DNA of 30,543 nt from a virus: positions 1-30,543 of the IMG/VR virus record IMGVR_UViG_3300042296_000045; one strand, 5' to 3'. The notes under the pieces are model-generated. The model saw only the letters and a list, made by a program, of their open reading frames with translations, was not told the DNA's origin and searched no databases. Shown here piece by piece: positions 7,987 to 16,568 of the stretch (the first letter of the stretch is position 1; every line of letters begins with the position of its first letter). The position numbers and the translations under genes were made by a program.

Positions 7987-8579
7987 TTTTTTTTTTCGTT
8001 TGATAAAATCAATTCTTTAATTTTTTCAATCAATTCAAGTTCTTTATTTTGAGCTGATAGTTTTTGTTCATCACTAAAATAACCTTCAACACTTATACCT
8101 AAATAAGTTCCATTTTTAATTTCTGCCCAAACTTTGTCGTTATCAATACTCATAATAACCGCCCAAGAACCTTCTGTAGCATTTAAATCATACAAAGCAG
8201 TTTTATCCATTTTAGGATTTTCAACTGTCCAAGATTCAACAACTGAAACACCTTCAACTTCTGTTTTATGTTCTAAAGTAGCGTTGTTATTATTTAACTT
8301 TTTTAAGTATAATCTTGCTGCCTTATTTACTGTATCTTTTGAAAATGTAATGTTATATTCATAATCACCATTTCTTCTATAAATAAGTTTATCAGGAACT
8401 AAAGCCAAACCTATAATGATTCGTTTTTCATCATCAATAGATTTAAATTCTATTCTATGATTATTTAAAGCTACCCACGTTTCTTCAGTAGCAGGAAACT
8501 TTACTAAACTTAATGCTTCAATACCATCTTTATCGGTATTTTCATCAATGAATAATTCTATAGTATCTAATTTAGCCAT
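7977..8579 (-). CDS. Prohead (capsid maturation) protease, XkdF family
   Basis: This 200-residue protein matches the XkdF-type phage serine protease. ATLEHKTEVEGVSVVESWTV is at about residues 100-119, with the probable catalytic His104. 'GSWAVIMSIDNDKVWAEIKNG' follows, and 'YLGISVEGYFSD' carries the probable nucleophile Ser163. It would cleave the scaffold and capsid proteins during head maturation. The zero frame ends at TAG directly after a run of ten A, and a conserved C-terminal domain continues in the -1 frame, so a short and a long product are expected. It lies between tape measure and scaffold genes. Confidence 0.85.
   Translation of the reverse strand: MAKLDTIELFIDENTDKDGIEALSLVKFPATEETWVALNNHRIEFKSIDDEKRIIIGLALVPDKLIYRRNGDYEYNITFSKDTVNKAARLYLKKLNNNNATLEHKTEVEGVSVVESWTVENPKMDKTALYDLNATEGSWAVIMSIDNDKVWAEIKNGTYLGISVEGYFSDEQKLSAQNKELELIEKIKELILSNEKKKSN
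7986..7992 (-). other. Slippery heptamer A_AAA_AAG (-1 frameshift site)
   Basis: In the protease frame the codons are GAA AAA AAA AAG TCC AAT TAG, giving the heptamer A_AAA_AAG, the classic dnaX-type -1 slippery sequence, 7 bases before the zero-frame stop triplet. Slipping back one base leads directly into the C-terminal domain (GTC CAA TTA...). The run is ten A in total (7987-7996). Confidence 0.75.
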
Positions 8580-8621
8580 CGTTTTTTATTTTAAAATTAA
8601 TTTATACTGATTTTGTTTTAT

Positions 8622-10493
8622 TTATCCTAATGTAGCTGAACGGATTATATTGCGGTCTAAAGCTTGAGCTGTGGTCACGTTATTAGCGGTTACATAGGCC
8701 ATAACGGGTTGTTGTTCTCTATTACTAATTGCGCCTGCTAATTGATTTACACCTGTAGCACCTACTACGTTAAATTGTGGTGCAGCACCACCACCTGTAG
8801 GCCCGCTTGGTGATGTTCCACCTGAAGAACTACCACCACCACCTAAAGCACTTAATGCTTTTGATGTAGCAAGTAAGTTAGCAGCAATACCAATACCTGC
8901 ACCTGTATTATTTAAAAGTAATTTTTTACCTAAATATACAGGACCTAATATAGGACCTAATGTAGAAGCAGTAAATGTATCTGCCGCATTAGCTGCTTGT
9001 GTTGATGTAATGATTCTTGCAATACCTACTGCACTTTCAGCTATTAATAAACCTTTTTGTATATCTTTATTTTTATCAAATAAACCTTTTAATAAACTAA
9101 TACCACCTTCAAGAACTGAAAAAGTAGCCGCTTGAATTTCTTTTTTGGCTTCGGCTTCAGCTTTAGCAAGTGCTATTTTTTTCTTTGAATTTTCTTCTTC
9201 TGCATCATAAGATATTTTTTGATATTTTAAATTAACATCGTTTAATTCATTTAATTTAGCAGTTTCTAATTCAACAGTTGAAATACCTGCTTCTTTAGCT
9301 TTTTGTATTTGCGTATCGTATTTTTGATTTATTAATTCTAAATCTTTTTCTTGGTCTGTCATTAAAGCCAAGCGATTTCTTTCACGTGCATCTGATTCTG
9401 CTTTTAATAAAGCATCATATCTTGATTCCGCATCTTTACCTAAATCACTTGCTCTTTTTTGTCTTTCATCGTAAGCCTTTTTTTCAGCTTCTTCTTGTAT
9501 TTTTAATTGTTCTATTCTTGCATCGGCTGCTGCTTTTGCATCTGCTGATTCTTGGCGCAATAACATTTTACGTTGTCTATTCAACTTAATGCCTGTCATT
9601 GCATTTTCAGTTTCTGCTTCGTTTAAAGCTATTGTAGCTTCACGAATTTCACCTTTCATTTTCTTTTCCGCTTCGCCACCTAATGCTTTTGCTTTTTCTT
9701 TTAATATACGCAAATCTTCTGCTGCAATTCTTACTTTTTCCTTACTTGAAGCTGATTCTGCTTTTGTTACTTCTTCTAATGCCTTCTTTTTGTCTTTTAT
9801 TGAAGCAGTTTCATCAGTTAAAATTTCACGTGATTGTACAAGTAATTTATTTGTTTCAGATTGTGTTACTGCAAAAACCTTTCGTGCTTTATCATTAATT
9901 TGTTGTTGTTTTTCTAAAGCAGCAGCTATTTTAAAAGTAGTTCCATCAACTGCGTTGCCTAATTGTGTAAAAGAATTAGTAGCTTCTTTATTTGCTTTTT
10001 TAATAGCTTCACCTGCACCTTTAAAATCTAATGTTTGGAATTTATAAAAAGCCACAACAACTTGACCAAAAGCACGTGCTAAACCAAAAATAGCATCTTT
10101 AACTTGCGTACCTACTGCTTCAATTCCTGCCCAAACTTGTTTTATAGCTTTACCACCTTCTACACTACTTTGGAAAGCCTCATATAAGAATTTTAACGCT
10201 GCTACAATACCTGTTACAACTAAAACAACAGGGTTAGCCATTAACGCTTTAAAACTTGTGCTTAATGAATTTACACCACCTTCTGCACCTTTTAAACTCG
10301 GCACCATTCCTGTTATTACATTCTTAATATCAGAAAATACTTTACCGAATCCTGAAGCCTCTTTGGATTTATTGTTTAGTTTATCAGTTTCAACTTGCGT
10401 TTCTTTTAAAGCAGAATTAACCGATTTTAAATCTGTTTCGGTAGTTTTTAGGTTACTTTTGACCTCTATATTTACTTGGTACTTTTCTGCCAT
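8622..10493 (-). CDS. Tail tape measure protein
   Basis: This 623-residue protein sets tail length and is ejected with DNA. Residues 1-60 are polar. Residues 78-110 hold a hydrophobic stretch (FKALMANPVVLVVTGIVAAL). Residues of about 180-460 are long charged helices/coiled coil rich in A, E, K and Q. Residues 460-540 contain hydrophobic segments (FSVLEGGISLLKGLF, LLIAESAVGIARIIT). A glycine/serine linker (GGGGSSSGGTSPSGPTGGG) precedes the tail 'QFNVVGATGVNQLAGAI' and 'RNIIRSATLG', which is familiar from Bacteroidetes tape measures. Its length predicts a tail of roughly 90 nm at 1.5 Å per residue. Confidence 0.88.
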   Translation of the reverse strand: MAEKYQVNIEVKSNLKTTETDLKSVNSALKETQVETDKLNNKSKEASGFGKVFSDIKNVITGMVPSLKGAEGGVNSLSTSFKALMANPVVLVVTGIVAALKFLYEAFQSSVEGGKAIKQVWAGIEAVGTQVKDAIFGLARAFGQVVVAFYKFQTLDFKGAGEAIKKANKEATNSFTQLGNAVDGTTFKIAAALEKQQQINDKARKVFAVTQSETNKLLVQSREILTDETASIKDKKKALEEVTKAESASSKEKVRIAAEDLRILKEKAKALGGEAEKKMKGEIREATIALNEAETENAMTGIKLNRQRKMLLRQESADAKAAADARIEQLKIQEEAEKKAYDERQKRASDLGKDAESRYDALLKAESDARERNRLALMTDQEKDLELINQKYDTQIQKAKEAGISTVELETAKLNELNDVNLKYQKISYDAEEENSKKKIALAKAEAEAKKEIQAATFSVLEGGISLLKGLFDKNKDIQKGLLIAESAVGIARIITSTQAANAADTFTASTLGPILGPVYLGKKLLLNNTGAGIGIAANLLATSKALSALGGGGSSSGGTSPSGPTGGGAAPQFNVVGATGVNQLAGAISNREQQPVMAYVTANNVTTAQALDRNIIRSATLG

Positions 10494-10630
10494 TTTATTT
10501 CTCGTTTAAGTTGTGTATATCCTTTTTTAAATGTTGTAGGTAGTTCGTATTTACCTTTAGCAATTTCTATTAATTCACTTTGTCCGTAATGCTCTGTGCA
10601 TTGTAACAGTTCTAATATTTGTTTAAGCAT
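10472..10630 (-). CDS. Small protein before the tape measure gene
   Basis: This 52-residue basic protein (MLKQILELLQCTEHYGQSE...) starts 8 bases inside the end of the large tail gene (CAATATGCTTAA overlap) and ends 22 bases inside the tape measure gene. The tight overlaps favour a real coupled gene. A longer start is possible at 10660. Its position resembles that of tail chaperone genes, but the frameshifted chaperone candidate lies elsewhere (15162-15839). Function unknown. Confidence 0.6.
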   Translation of the reverse strand: MLKQILELLQCTEHYGQSELIEIAKGKYELPTTFKKGYTQLKREIKWQKSTK

Positions 10631-12959
10631 ATTGATAAATTGGTATATAAATAAATTCACTTGTTCCGTTCTTAAAACCTTCTAAAATTATATTATCAGT
10701 TCTATCTACTGCTGATGTGTTTGCAGGTATAGTAACTTCAAGTGTAATATCAGTATCATTATCAGTTGTTAATGGATAACTTAAAAATCCTGCTGCAAGT
10801 TTTACATCAAAATAATCTAAATCACCTTTATAAATTAAGTACTCAACTACCTGTGCAGTATTATCTACTTCTAATTCAGGTATGTTTGTTCTTCTAAAAA
10901 TATTAACACCTCCAATTTGTCTAAAATCGTTTAGTAGTTCTAATTCTACTTCACCTGTAGTTAAATCAGTAGTCATTGTGTTAATTATATATCGTTTATT
11001 AGAAACAATTAACCTATCATTTAATCGAATAGAAGTTAAAAGTTTAGGTGTAAAATTTCCTTTAACTTTTAATACCCTTGTGCGTTGATTATATAAATTG
11101 AAAATTTGATTTGAATAATATCTTTGGAATAATCCATTTGTAACTGTTTGTAAATACCAAGTTGAAATTTCAGCGTTCCAATTTAAAGTATTAATGTAAC
11201 TTAAATCAGTTCCACCTATTGCAATTTCGTTTGAAAATCTATGGTATTGTGAAAAGTCAGTTGTAGTAGTTCCATCTGTATAATAAGCATCTATAGCAGT
11301 ACCATCTAACTTAAATTGTTCTATACCATTACTATACAATAATAACGGCTTGGGTGTATATGCCTGTAAATCTTTATTCCAACAAGTAGCTGTTAAAAAT
11401 GTAGAATCAGTATATCTTTCAAACATTATATTTTCAAAAGGTAGTTTAACCTCGTAATTAGATGTAAATGCTGAATTAGGATTATCAAACATTAAATCAC
11501 CATATTCTAAAGGACTATTTTGAGAACTATATTTGTTATTTAAAATGTTTTCTGATTTTTCGTATTTAAAATCTATCTTCTTAAATAAATTTGCTGTTGT
11601 TATTTCTATATCATTTGCTTGTATATATTTAGTTACATCTACAACATCACCTATTTGATACCAAGCTTCAATTTGTTGAAATTCAAAAGTATTTTGGTCA
11701 ATTGGAATAACTACCAAATTAAGTGCTTTTACAATTCCTGATAAAAATGCTTCAACTGTAATATCAGGTATGTATCTTTTAATTTGTAAATCAGATGATG
11801 TTGTATTGCCATAAGAATAAGCAGTTCTATAAAAATAATTAGCACCAATTCCGTAATTACGTTTTAAATTTACAAACGCATCAAAAGTCATTGGTAAATT
11901 AGATGTAACTTTATATGTAAACTTATGCGTAACGTATTGACCACCTATAATTGTTTCGTTTATTCTTATTTTGCTAAAATAACCTAAATCACTATCGCCT
12001 TGCAAATTATTGTAGCTTGTGTAAAGTACTCCATTATCATAAATATCAACACTATATGTTATAGTAGATGAAGTAGGTTCTATTTTAATCCAAGATTCAA
12101 GTCTATCAGCTAATGGGTCTAATTCAAAAGAAATTGTACATTGTTCAAGTGCTAAATCAAATTCGGTAAATCCTGTTGTTTTACTGCTAAAATTAGGACT
12201 TAAAGCATCGCCATAAAAATTAAAAGTTTCTGCGTTTTTGCAATATAAATATAATTTTGTAAATTCAGTATAATTTAAAAAAGTACCACTAAAGTTTAAG
12301 CCGTAAGTATCTTCTATAAATTCAAATATTTTTTTTACCTGAATAGCAGGGAATAATTCTCTATAGTCTATAGCACCACTTGTTGTTGTAATATCAGAAC
12401 TTGTAGAAGTTCCAAATTCATATCTTCTATTACTGCCGATTAATGGAAATGTAATATCATCATATAACGTATATATTCTATTAGTAACATTACCAACGTT
12501 ATATTCAAAATTTAATGTATCGTAGCCATTTAAAGAAATTAATTTATCATCTTTAAATTTATCTTTTAACTGAACTAAATTCCCTACAAAGTTAATTGTG
12601 TATGATTCTATAAATCCGTTCTTTTTATTTGATTTTTGTAGAATAAATTTACCATCACGAAAAGGTATAGTATCTATTTCAATAAATCCGTAATACTTTA
12701 TTCTATGGTCAAATGCACCATCTACGTTTAATGGATTTTCATCATTATTTTCACCTACTGCTGATTCGTACCAATGCCTGAAAATAGCGTTATTGTGTTT
12801 GCTTGCAGGAATAGTAAACGATTGTGAATAGTCAGTAAATAGTTTACCAATATCGTTAAAATTTTGAATAGAAGAAGTTACTGAAATCTTTTCATCTTTA
12901 AACAATTCAATACGATTAGCAACACCATCAACATAAATAAATATTTGTACAGTTTGCAT
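10623..12959 (-). CDS. Large distal tail / baseplate hub protein
   Basis: The 778-residue, beta-rich protein is coupled (TAATG) to the gene upstream. The N-terminal segment has 'VTSSIQNFNDIGKLFTDYSQSFTIPASK.NN.IFRHWYE', known to me from a large tail protein of Bacteroidetes siphophages. The middle part has 'YIPDITVEAFLSGIVKALNLVV...', like hub/Tal domains. The C-terminal 40 residues (VTIPANTS ... R ... IILEG ... IYIPIYQ) look like a BACON-type Ig-like end, often linked to carbohydrate contact. It lies next to the tape measure gene, as expected for tail-tip proteins. Confidence 0.65.
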   Translation of the reverse strand: MQTVQIFIYVDGVANRIELFKDEKISVTSSIQNFNDIGKLFTDYSQSFTIPASKHNNAIFRHWYESAVGENNDENPLNVDGAFDHRIKYYGFIEIDTIPFRDGKFILQKSNKKNGFIESYTINFVGNLVQLKDKFKDDKLISLNGYDTLNFEYNVGNVTNRIYTLYDDITFPLIGSNRRYEFGTSTSSDITTTSGAIDYRELFPAIQVKKIFEFIEDTYGLNFSGTFLNYTEFTKLYLYCKNAETFNFYGDALSPNFSSKTTGFTEFDLALEQCTISFELDPLADRLESWIKIEPTSSTITYSVDIYDNGVLYTSYNNLQGDSDLGYFSKIRINETIIGGQYVTHKFTYKVTSNLPMTFDAFVNLKRNYGIGANYFYRTAYSYGNTTSSDLQIKRYIPDITVEAFLSGIVKALNLVVIPIDQNTFEFQQIEAWYQIGDVVDVTKYIQANDIEITTANLFKKIDFKYEKSENILNNKYSSQNSPLEYGDLMFDNPNSAFTSNYEVKLPFENIMFERYTDSTFLTATCWNKDLQAYTPKPLLLYSNGIEQFKLDGTAIDAYYTDGTTTTDFSQYHRFSNEIAIGGTDLSYINTLNWNAEISTWYLQTVTNGLFQRYYSNQIFNLYNQRTRVLKVKGNFTPKLLTSIRLNDRLIVSNKRYIINTMTTDLTTGEVELELLNDFRQIGGVNIFRRTNIPELEVDNTAQVVEYLIYKGDLDYFDVKLAAGFLSYPLTTDNDTDITLEVTIPANTSAVDRTDNIILEGFKNGTSEFIYIPIYQYA

Positions 12960-14059
12960 TATACTACATCGTTTATTAGGTTATAACTATATTCAAACTC
13001 TACTTCATAATTAATCATTTTATCCATTAAACCTGTTTTAATTGGCATAGATTTAGTTTTTATATTAGCAGGTTTATCATCTAATAAAATAGTTTCAGAA
13101 GCCATTAAATCAAACATCAAATCAGAATAGTTTTCATCTACCCAACCTGTATTTAGTTTAACTGATTGTGTGCCTACAAAATTAAACTGCTGCGTTTGGT
13201 TTCTTAATGGATTGTAATCCCAATTATCAGGCAATAATCTAAATTCACTATTTTTTACTTCTACGTTGTTTGTTTGTGCCTTCCAAAAGTTTAAGAACTG
13301 CCATCCACCATAACGATTAATAAACGTACAAACTACAGGAGTGTATTTCATTTCACACACAGGTAAAAATGTAACTGTAGGTAAAATAGTTTCTACTAAT
13401 TCGGATTCTATAATTACATCATTCCCGAAGTTGTGGTTTGTAATTTCCGTATTCTTTGCAGGTATTTTAAACATATAAGTTCCTGCATCAAATGTATCAT
13501 CTAAAATAGTAAATGTACTTGAAGATAAAGTTCTTCTATTTGTCCATTTAACTTCAGTAATAGCCGTGCCATCGTGTTCAATCAATACGTTAAAGTATGG
13601 TAATTCTGCTTGTGTAGAATCTTCATTATAATACTGAATAATATCAGGGTTTGTTAAATATCTTATTTGTTCAACTTCTACTTGGTTTGCTCCACCTAAA
13701 TAATCAGTAAATCCCTGAACACCTACAAAGTACCTGCTTCTTACTAACTCCCAATCTTTAACTTCTTCTGTATTGTAATACCATTCAGCATACACATAAA
13801 CCCACATATCATCATTATCTTCTTTTGGGTATAATTCAATAAGTGCATTAATAGTTTCTATTTGTTCTGCTATGTATGGTGATATATTAAATACAATAGC
13901 AGTCTGTGTAGGTGAAACTATATTTTTCTGTAAAGTGTAAGTAGCCGTTGCAGGTTGTGTTTCGTATTTATGCCAAACCCATAGCTTTAATAATGCTCCT
14001 GCTTGTCCTTCTTCATTTACTTCTATAAAGTATGGTGTACGTGCGTTAATTACTCTCAT
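12959..14059 (-). CDS. Tail protein, probable distal tail component
   Basis: This 366-residue, mostly beta protein starts MRVINARTPYFIEVNEEGQA; 'LLKLWVWHKY' and 'VFNISPYIAEQIE' follow, the pattern of a conserved protein preceding the large hub gene in flavobacterial siphophages. It overlaps the neck gene by 4 bases (ATGA) and the hub gene by one. A structural role in the tail tip is inferred. No enzymatic motif is seen. Confidence 0.6.
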   Translation of the reverse strand: MRVINARTPYFIEVNEEGQAGALLKLWVWHKYETQPATATYTLQKNIVSPTQTAIVFNISPYIAEQIETINALIELYPKEDNDDMWVYVYAEWYYNTEEVKDWELVRSRYFVGVQGFTDYLGGANQVEVEQIRYLTNPDIIQYYNEDSTQAELPYFNVLIEHDGTAITEVKWTNRRTLSSSTFTILDDTFDAGTYMFKIPAKNTEITNHNFGNDVIIESELVETILPTVTFLPVCEMKYTPVVCTFINRYGGWQFLNFWKAQTNNVEVKNSEFRLLPDNWDYNPLRNQTQQFNFVGTQSVKLNTGWVDENYSDLMFDLMASETILLDDKPANIKTKSMPIKTGLMDKMINYEVEFEYSYNLINDVV

Positions 14060-14643
14060 TTCTTATTATCTTTTAAACTTGTTTTCATTAAATCTTCTAC
14101 ATCTAAAGCGAATCCTTTTATTAAATCTTCTGTGATGTATTTCTTGTATCCTGCTTCAAATGGTTTTGTAAAAAATAAACTTGGTCTTATTCCTGTATGC
14201 CATAATGATTTTGTAATTATAGCAGCAGTTGTTTTATAAGACATTAATTTACCATTATCTTTTTTGTTCTTTTGATTCTTGGTTGTAAATTGGAATCTTC
14301 TTGCTTGTACCCATTTTAAAATAGAAGCATACATTGAACCGCCTTTTGATTTACCGCTACCAAATCTAAATGGACTATTACCGCCTCTTTGTTCGTATGC
14401 ATCACCATTCTTTTTTGTACCACCTACACCACGTACACCTTTATCCTGGAACTGTCCATAAAAAGGCATTTCAAAATAAACACCTATTGAATTAGGCATT
14501 GCTTTTACTTCACCCTTTAATTGACTATATAAATTGCTTGTAACATTCTTACCGCCTTTAGTTAGGTTAGTTCTACTTTGTTGTATTACGTAATCTCTAA
14601 AGCGTTCTAAAGTCTTTTGTGTATTTACTAAATTGTATGCCAT
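14056..14643 (-). CDS. Head-tail joining (neck) protein, HK97 gp10-like
   Basis: This 195-residue basic protein uses the ATG in TAATG (MAYNLVNTQKTL); a TTG two codons earlier is less likely. 'PFYGQFQDKGVRGVGG' and 'NSPFRFGSGKSKGGSMY' are typical of the gp10/neck family in Bacteroidetes phages (compare the 'Y..fqe.GT' signature). The C-terminus is helical and charged. It follows the tail-terminator gene, so it probably completes the head-tail interface. Confidence 0.65.
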   Translation of the reverse strand: MAYNLVNTQKTLERFRDYVIQQSRTNLTKGGKNVTSNLYSQLKGEVKAMPNSIGVYFEMPFYGQFQDKGVRGVGGTKKNGDAYEQRGGNSPFRFGSGKSKGGSMYASILKWVQARRFQFTTKNQKNKKDNGKLMSYKTTAAIITKSLWHTGIRPSLFFTKPFEAGYKKYITEDLIKGFALDVEDLMKTSLKDNKK

Positions 14644-15104
14644 TAGCAAATAGTTGTATCGTTTGCTGCTTCTACATTAAATGTAATTGTCCAACCTACT
14701 AACTTGTTTTCGAATCTATCGCTAAACGCTTCGTAATTTGCATTGCCGTTTAACTGATAACCTAAGGTGTATAAATCACCTCTACGCATTGATTCTACAA
14801 ATCGTTTACCTACTTCTAACTGTGTGTTAAATATATCTTGCTCGTTATCGTTATCTAACCACAAATCAGTAGATTCATCAGGTGAAATATCGCAAACATC
14901 CATAAGCAATACCGAAACATTAAATAGGTTTGTATTTCCACTTGCTGATTCTGCTACACTATTTACAATAACGTGTGCTAAAGGAAATATAGTACGCTTG
15001 TTTAAATCTACATTGAATATATCACCGGTAGAACAATTGTTTACTATACCATCTTGTAGTAGTGAATCTCTTAGTGCTTCAGTAATCTTATAATATGTTT
15101 TCAT
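14643..15104 (-). CDS. Tail terminator / tail completion protein
   Basis: The 153-residue protein carries 'TGDIFNVDLNKRTIFPLAHV', 'FNVSVLLMDVCD.S.DESTDLWLDNDNEQDIFNTQL', 'MRRGDLYTLGYQLNG' and 'F.DRFENKLVGWTITFNVEA', a set I know from tail-completion proteins of Bacteroidetes phages. Its ATG at 15104 lies inside the -1 frame extension of the chaperone gene (17-base overlap), which couples the two. Role: closes the tail tube and joins it to the neck. Confidence 0.7.
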   Translation of the reverse strand: MKTYYKITEALRDSLLQDGIVNNCSTGDIFNVDLNKRTIFPLAHVIVNSVAESASGNTNLFNVSVLLMDVCDISPDESTDLWLDNDNEQDIFNTQLEVGKRFVESMRRGDLYTLGYQLNGNANYEAFSDRFENKLVGWTITFNVEAANDTTIC

Positions 15105-15252
15105 TTCTTCTTAATTGTTGTGCTTCTAATTCGTTTTTTTCTTTTTCAAATGTTAAATATGTTAAACAGGTTGTAAGTCTAAGTTTGGAAACTTCATCAA
15201 ATCTTCTAACATCTCCCTGAGCAAGGCCATAGTAGGAGCTATACCAACTCCA
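15088..15252 (-). CDS. Tail chaperone T-part read by -1 frameshift
   Basis: In the -1 frame a 54-codon extension without its own start covers the otherwise empty 57 bases between the chaperone stop and the next gene. It reads WSWYSSYYGLAQGDVRRFDE, VSKLRLTTCLTYLTFEKEKN and ELEAQQLRRNENIL. The aromatic 'W.WY..YY.LA.GD' segment, the 'L.YL.FEKEKNELE' helix and the ordinary codon use are those of a real protein. I recall the same C-terminal pattern in phage proteins at this position. The fusion with the upstream frame would be about 250 residues. Confidence 0.78.
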   Translation of the reverse strand, partial: WSWYSSYYGLAQGDVRRFDEVSKLRLTTCLTYLTFEKEKNELEAQQLRRNENIL

Positions 15253-15839
15253 TTTTTTTCCAAACTGTGCTTCTCGGCTAAATCCATCAGCTGTTTGTCC
15301 TTCTCCAAATAATTCAGGGTAGAGATTAATAATGCGTTCCCTAAATGATAAAAAAAAACCATTGCACCTAAAGCTACATCTAACGGCATTTGTAACATTG
15401 CTTCTGCATATTCTGCTGAACCTTTATATTCTTCTATTAGGTATTTTTTGTTTAGCTTGTTTATTACCGGTCTGTATAAAACTGCCATTGCTTTATTCAT
15501 ATTATCCCAATCAGAAATGTACGTTTCTAAATCGGTATATTCTCCTAAGCTAATTTCATCTAAATTAGGAATAAAACCAAACTCTAAACCTTTGTGTTTA
15601 AATGTTTGAATTAACGGATAGTTGTTATTGAACATTTCGCCTAACTTATTTGTTATTGCGTTAATATCCTTCAACTTCATTAGTGATATTTCCTTTAATG
15701 ATACGTTGCAAAATATTTCTATCATCTTATGCTGCAAAAACTCACCTTCAGGATTATCTTTAGCTATACTTGTAAATCTTTGGTATTGTTCTAATGTTAT
15801 TTCTTTTAAAGATGTAGGTATAGAAATTTCTAACTTCAT
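15162..15839 (-). CDS. Tail assembly chaperone (G-type product)
   Basis: This 225-residue protein is mainly helical, with 'LEISIPTSLKEITLEQYQRF' at the start and 'FIPNLDEISLGEYTDLETYISDWDNMNKAMAVLYRPV' in the middle, a family conserved in Bacteroidetes siphophages. At codons 194-196 (GAA AAA AAT) lies a slippery heptamer from which a -1 shift yields a longer product. That arrangement is the hallmark of lambda G/GT-type tail assembly chaperones that load the tape measure protein. The zero frame ends '...FPNLDLQPV'. Unlike lambda, the tape measure gene is five genes further downstream. First gene of the virion operon, behind a terminator. Confidence 0.7.
   Translation of the reverse strand: MKLEISIPTSLKEITLEQYQRFTSIAKDNPEGEFLQHKMIEIFCNVSLKEISLMKLKDINAITNKLGEMFNNNYPLIQTFKHKGLEFGFIPNLDEISLGEYTDLETYISDWDNMNKAMAVLYRPVINKLNKKYLIEEYKGSAEYAEAMLQMPLDVALGAMVFFYHLGNALLISTLNYLEKDKQLMDLAEKHSLEKNGVGIAPTMALLREMLEDLMKFPNLDLQPV
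15252..15258 (-). other. Slippery heptamer A_AAA_AAT (-1 frameshift site)
   Basis: The zero-frame codons GAA AAA AAT GGA give A_AAA_AAT inside a run of seven A. A -1 slip continues with TGG AGT TGG and stays open for 54 codons. The site lies about 90 bases before the zero-frame stop, as in G/GT chaperones. Confidence 0.75.
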
Positions 15840-15888
15840 AAAGTTTTTTATTTAATAATAACTTTTATGTGAAATTGTATTAAACAAA

Positions 15889-15903
15889 ATAGCGAAGCTA
15901 TTG
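15889..15903 (-). terminator. Second small hairpin before the virion operon
   Basis: The minus-strand arms AATAGC / GCTATT (loop TTC) are followed by TTTTG. It lies 11 bases after the main terminator and may be a tandem terminator or a leader hairpin of the chaperone gene. Confidence 0.45.
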
Positions 15904-15907
15904 AAAT

Positions 15908-15934
15908 AAAAAAAGGGTAACATTTCTGCTACCC
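15908..15934 (-). terminator. Terminator before the virion operon
   Basis: GGGTAGCA / TGTTACCC (8 positions, one mismatch) with a four-base loop is followed by seven T on the minus strand, 27 bases after the stop at 15962. It separates the short third operon from the virion genes. Confidence 0.85.
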
Positions 15935-15961
15935 TAATTCCAACTATTTAACCAACTTTAA

Positions 15962-16234
15962 TTATGATTTAAAATACTCTATCCAAAAATCCCTAAGTGA
16001 TTGTGATATTTGTGCATAAGGAATCCATACATCGTTTCCTTCGTTTACCTTTAGTTCTATTCTGCGTTCTAAGGACATCTCAGGCATTTCTTCTACCTTG
16101 TATATACGTTTACATACATTCTTAGAATTAAACGTTATAAGCGCATCGTAAATACCTGTGGCATCTATTGTAGCTTCTGAATCAAAACATTCATCTGCGT
16201 ATTCTGTGTAGTAACTTATTTTATAGGTTCTCAT
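15962..16234 (-). CDS. Hypothetical protein
   Basis: This 90-residue protein (MRTYKISYYTEYADECFDSE...) is mixed alpha/beta, with 'ATIDATGIYDALITFN' and 'PYAQISQSLRDFWIEYF'. It is the last gene of the short operon behind the promoter at 16508-16568 and is followed by a terminator. I do not recognise a family. Confidence 0.65.
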   Translation of the reverse strand: MRTYKISYYTEYADECFDSEATIDATGIYDALITFNSKNVCKRIYKVEEMPEMSLERRIELKVNEGNDVWIPYAQISQSLRDFWIEYFKS

Positions 16235-16283
16235 TTGTTCTTTGTTAAAATTAATGTGCGTTACAGTCGCACCCCTGTTTTTA

Positions 16284-16478
16284 TTAGTTTAATTGGTTTT
16301 CTATTCCACAAACTTTATTGGCAAACATTAATAAAATTTGTACTTTATTTTCATTCCATTCTTCAACAGTAATTCCTATTTTTTTAGCAATTTCTACGCA
16401 AGTTTTTCTAAATTCAACATTTTCTACTAAATCAGTTCTTCTTTTGTATTCAGCTTTAATTAATTCTTGTGGTGTCAT
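16284..16478 (-). CDS. Hypothetical small protein
   Basis: This 64-residue protein starts MTPQELIKAEYKRR at 16478. The frame is open up to 16559, but that part contains the promoter, so the shorter start is used. The body is helical ('FRKTCVEIAKKIGITVEEWNENKVQILLMFANKV'), which could be a small HTH-like or helical bundle protein. First gene after its promoter, 29 bases from the TATATTTG box. Function unknown. Confidence 0.65.
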   Translation of the reverse strand: MTPQELIKAEYKRRTDLVENVEFRKTCVEIAKKIGITVEEWNENKVQILLMFANKVCGIENQLN

Positions 16479-16507
16479 AGTGTTTGTTTTTGTTGTTATT
16501 TCTTTGA

Positions 16508-16568
16508 CAAATATACACCCACTTTTGACATTATCAACACTCAATGTTAATTTTAACAAAACTTTAAC
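16508..16568 (-). promoter_or_regulatory. Promoter with tandem GTTAAA boxes (P-A)
   Basis: The minus strand reads GTTAAA-N5-GTTAAA (16568-16552), then TTG (16537-16535), a 19-base spacer and TATATTTG (16515-16508). The last two match the Bacteroidetes -33/-7 promoter. The leader up to the ATG at 16478 contains AATAACAACAAA. The two GTTAAA boxes start 11 bases apart and recur at two other promoters. Confidence 0.8.

Noticed and set aside
471-10509. Plus-strand open frames, for example at 471-719, 801-1064, 3532-3840, 9589-10047
   Set aside because: They lie antisense to well-supported minus-strand genes, have unusual Ser/Pro/Leu composition and lack plausible starts or neighbours.
16479-16559. 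Upstream extension of the gene at 16284-16478
   Set aside because: It contains the promoter P-A; transcription starts downstream of it. The same argument applies to 21872-21916 with P-B.
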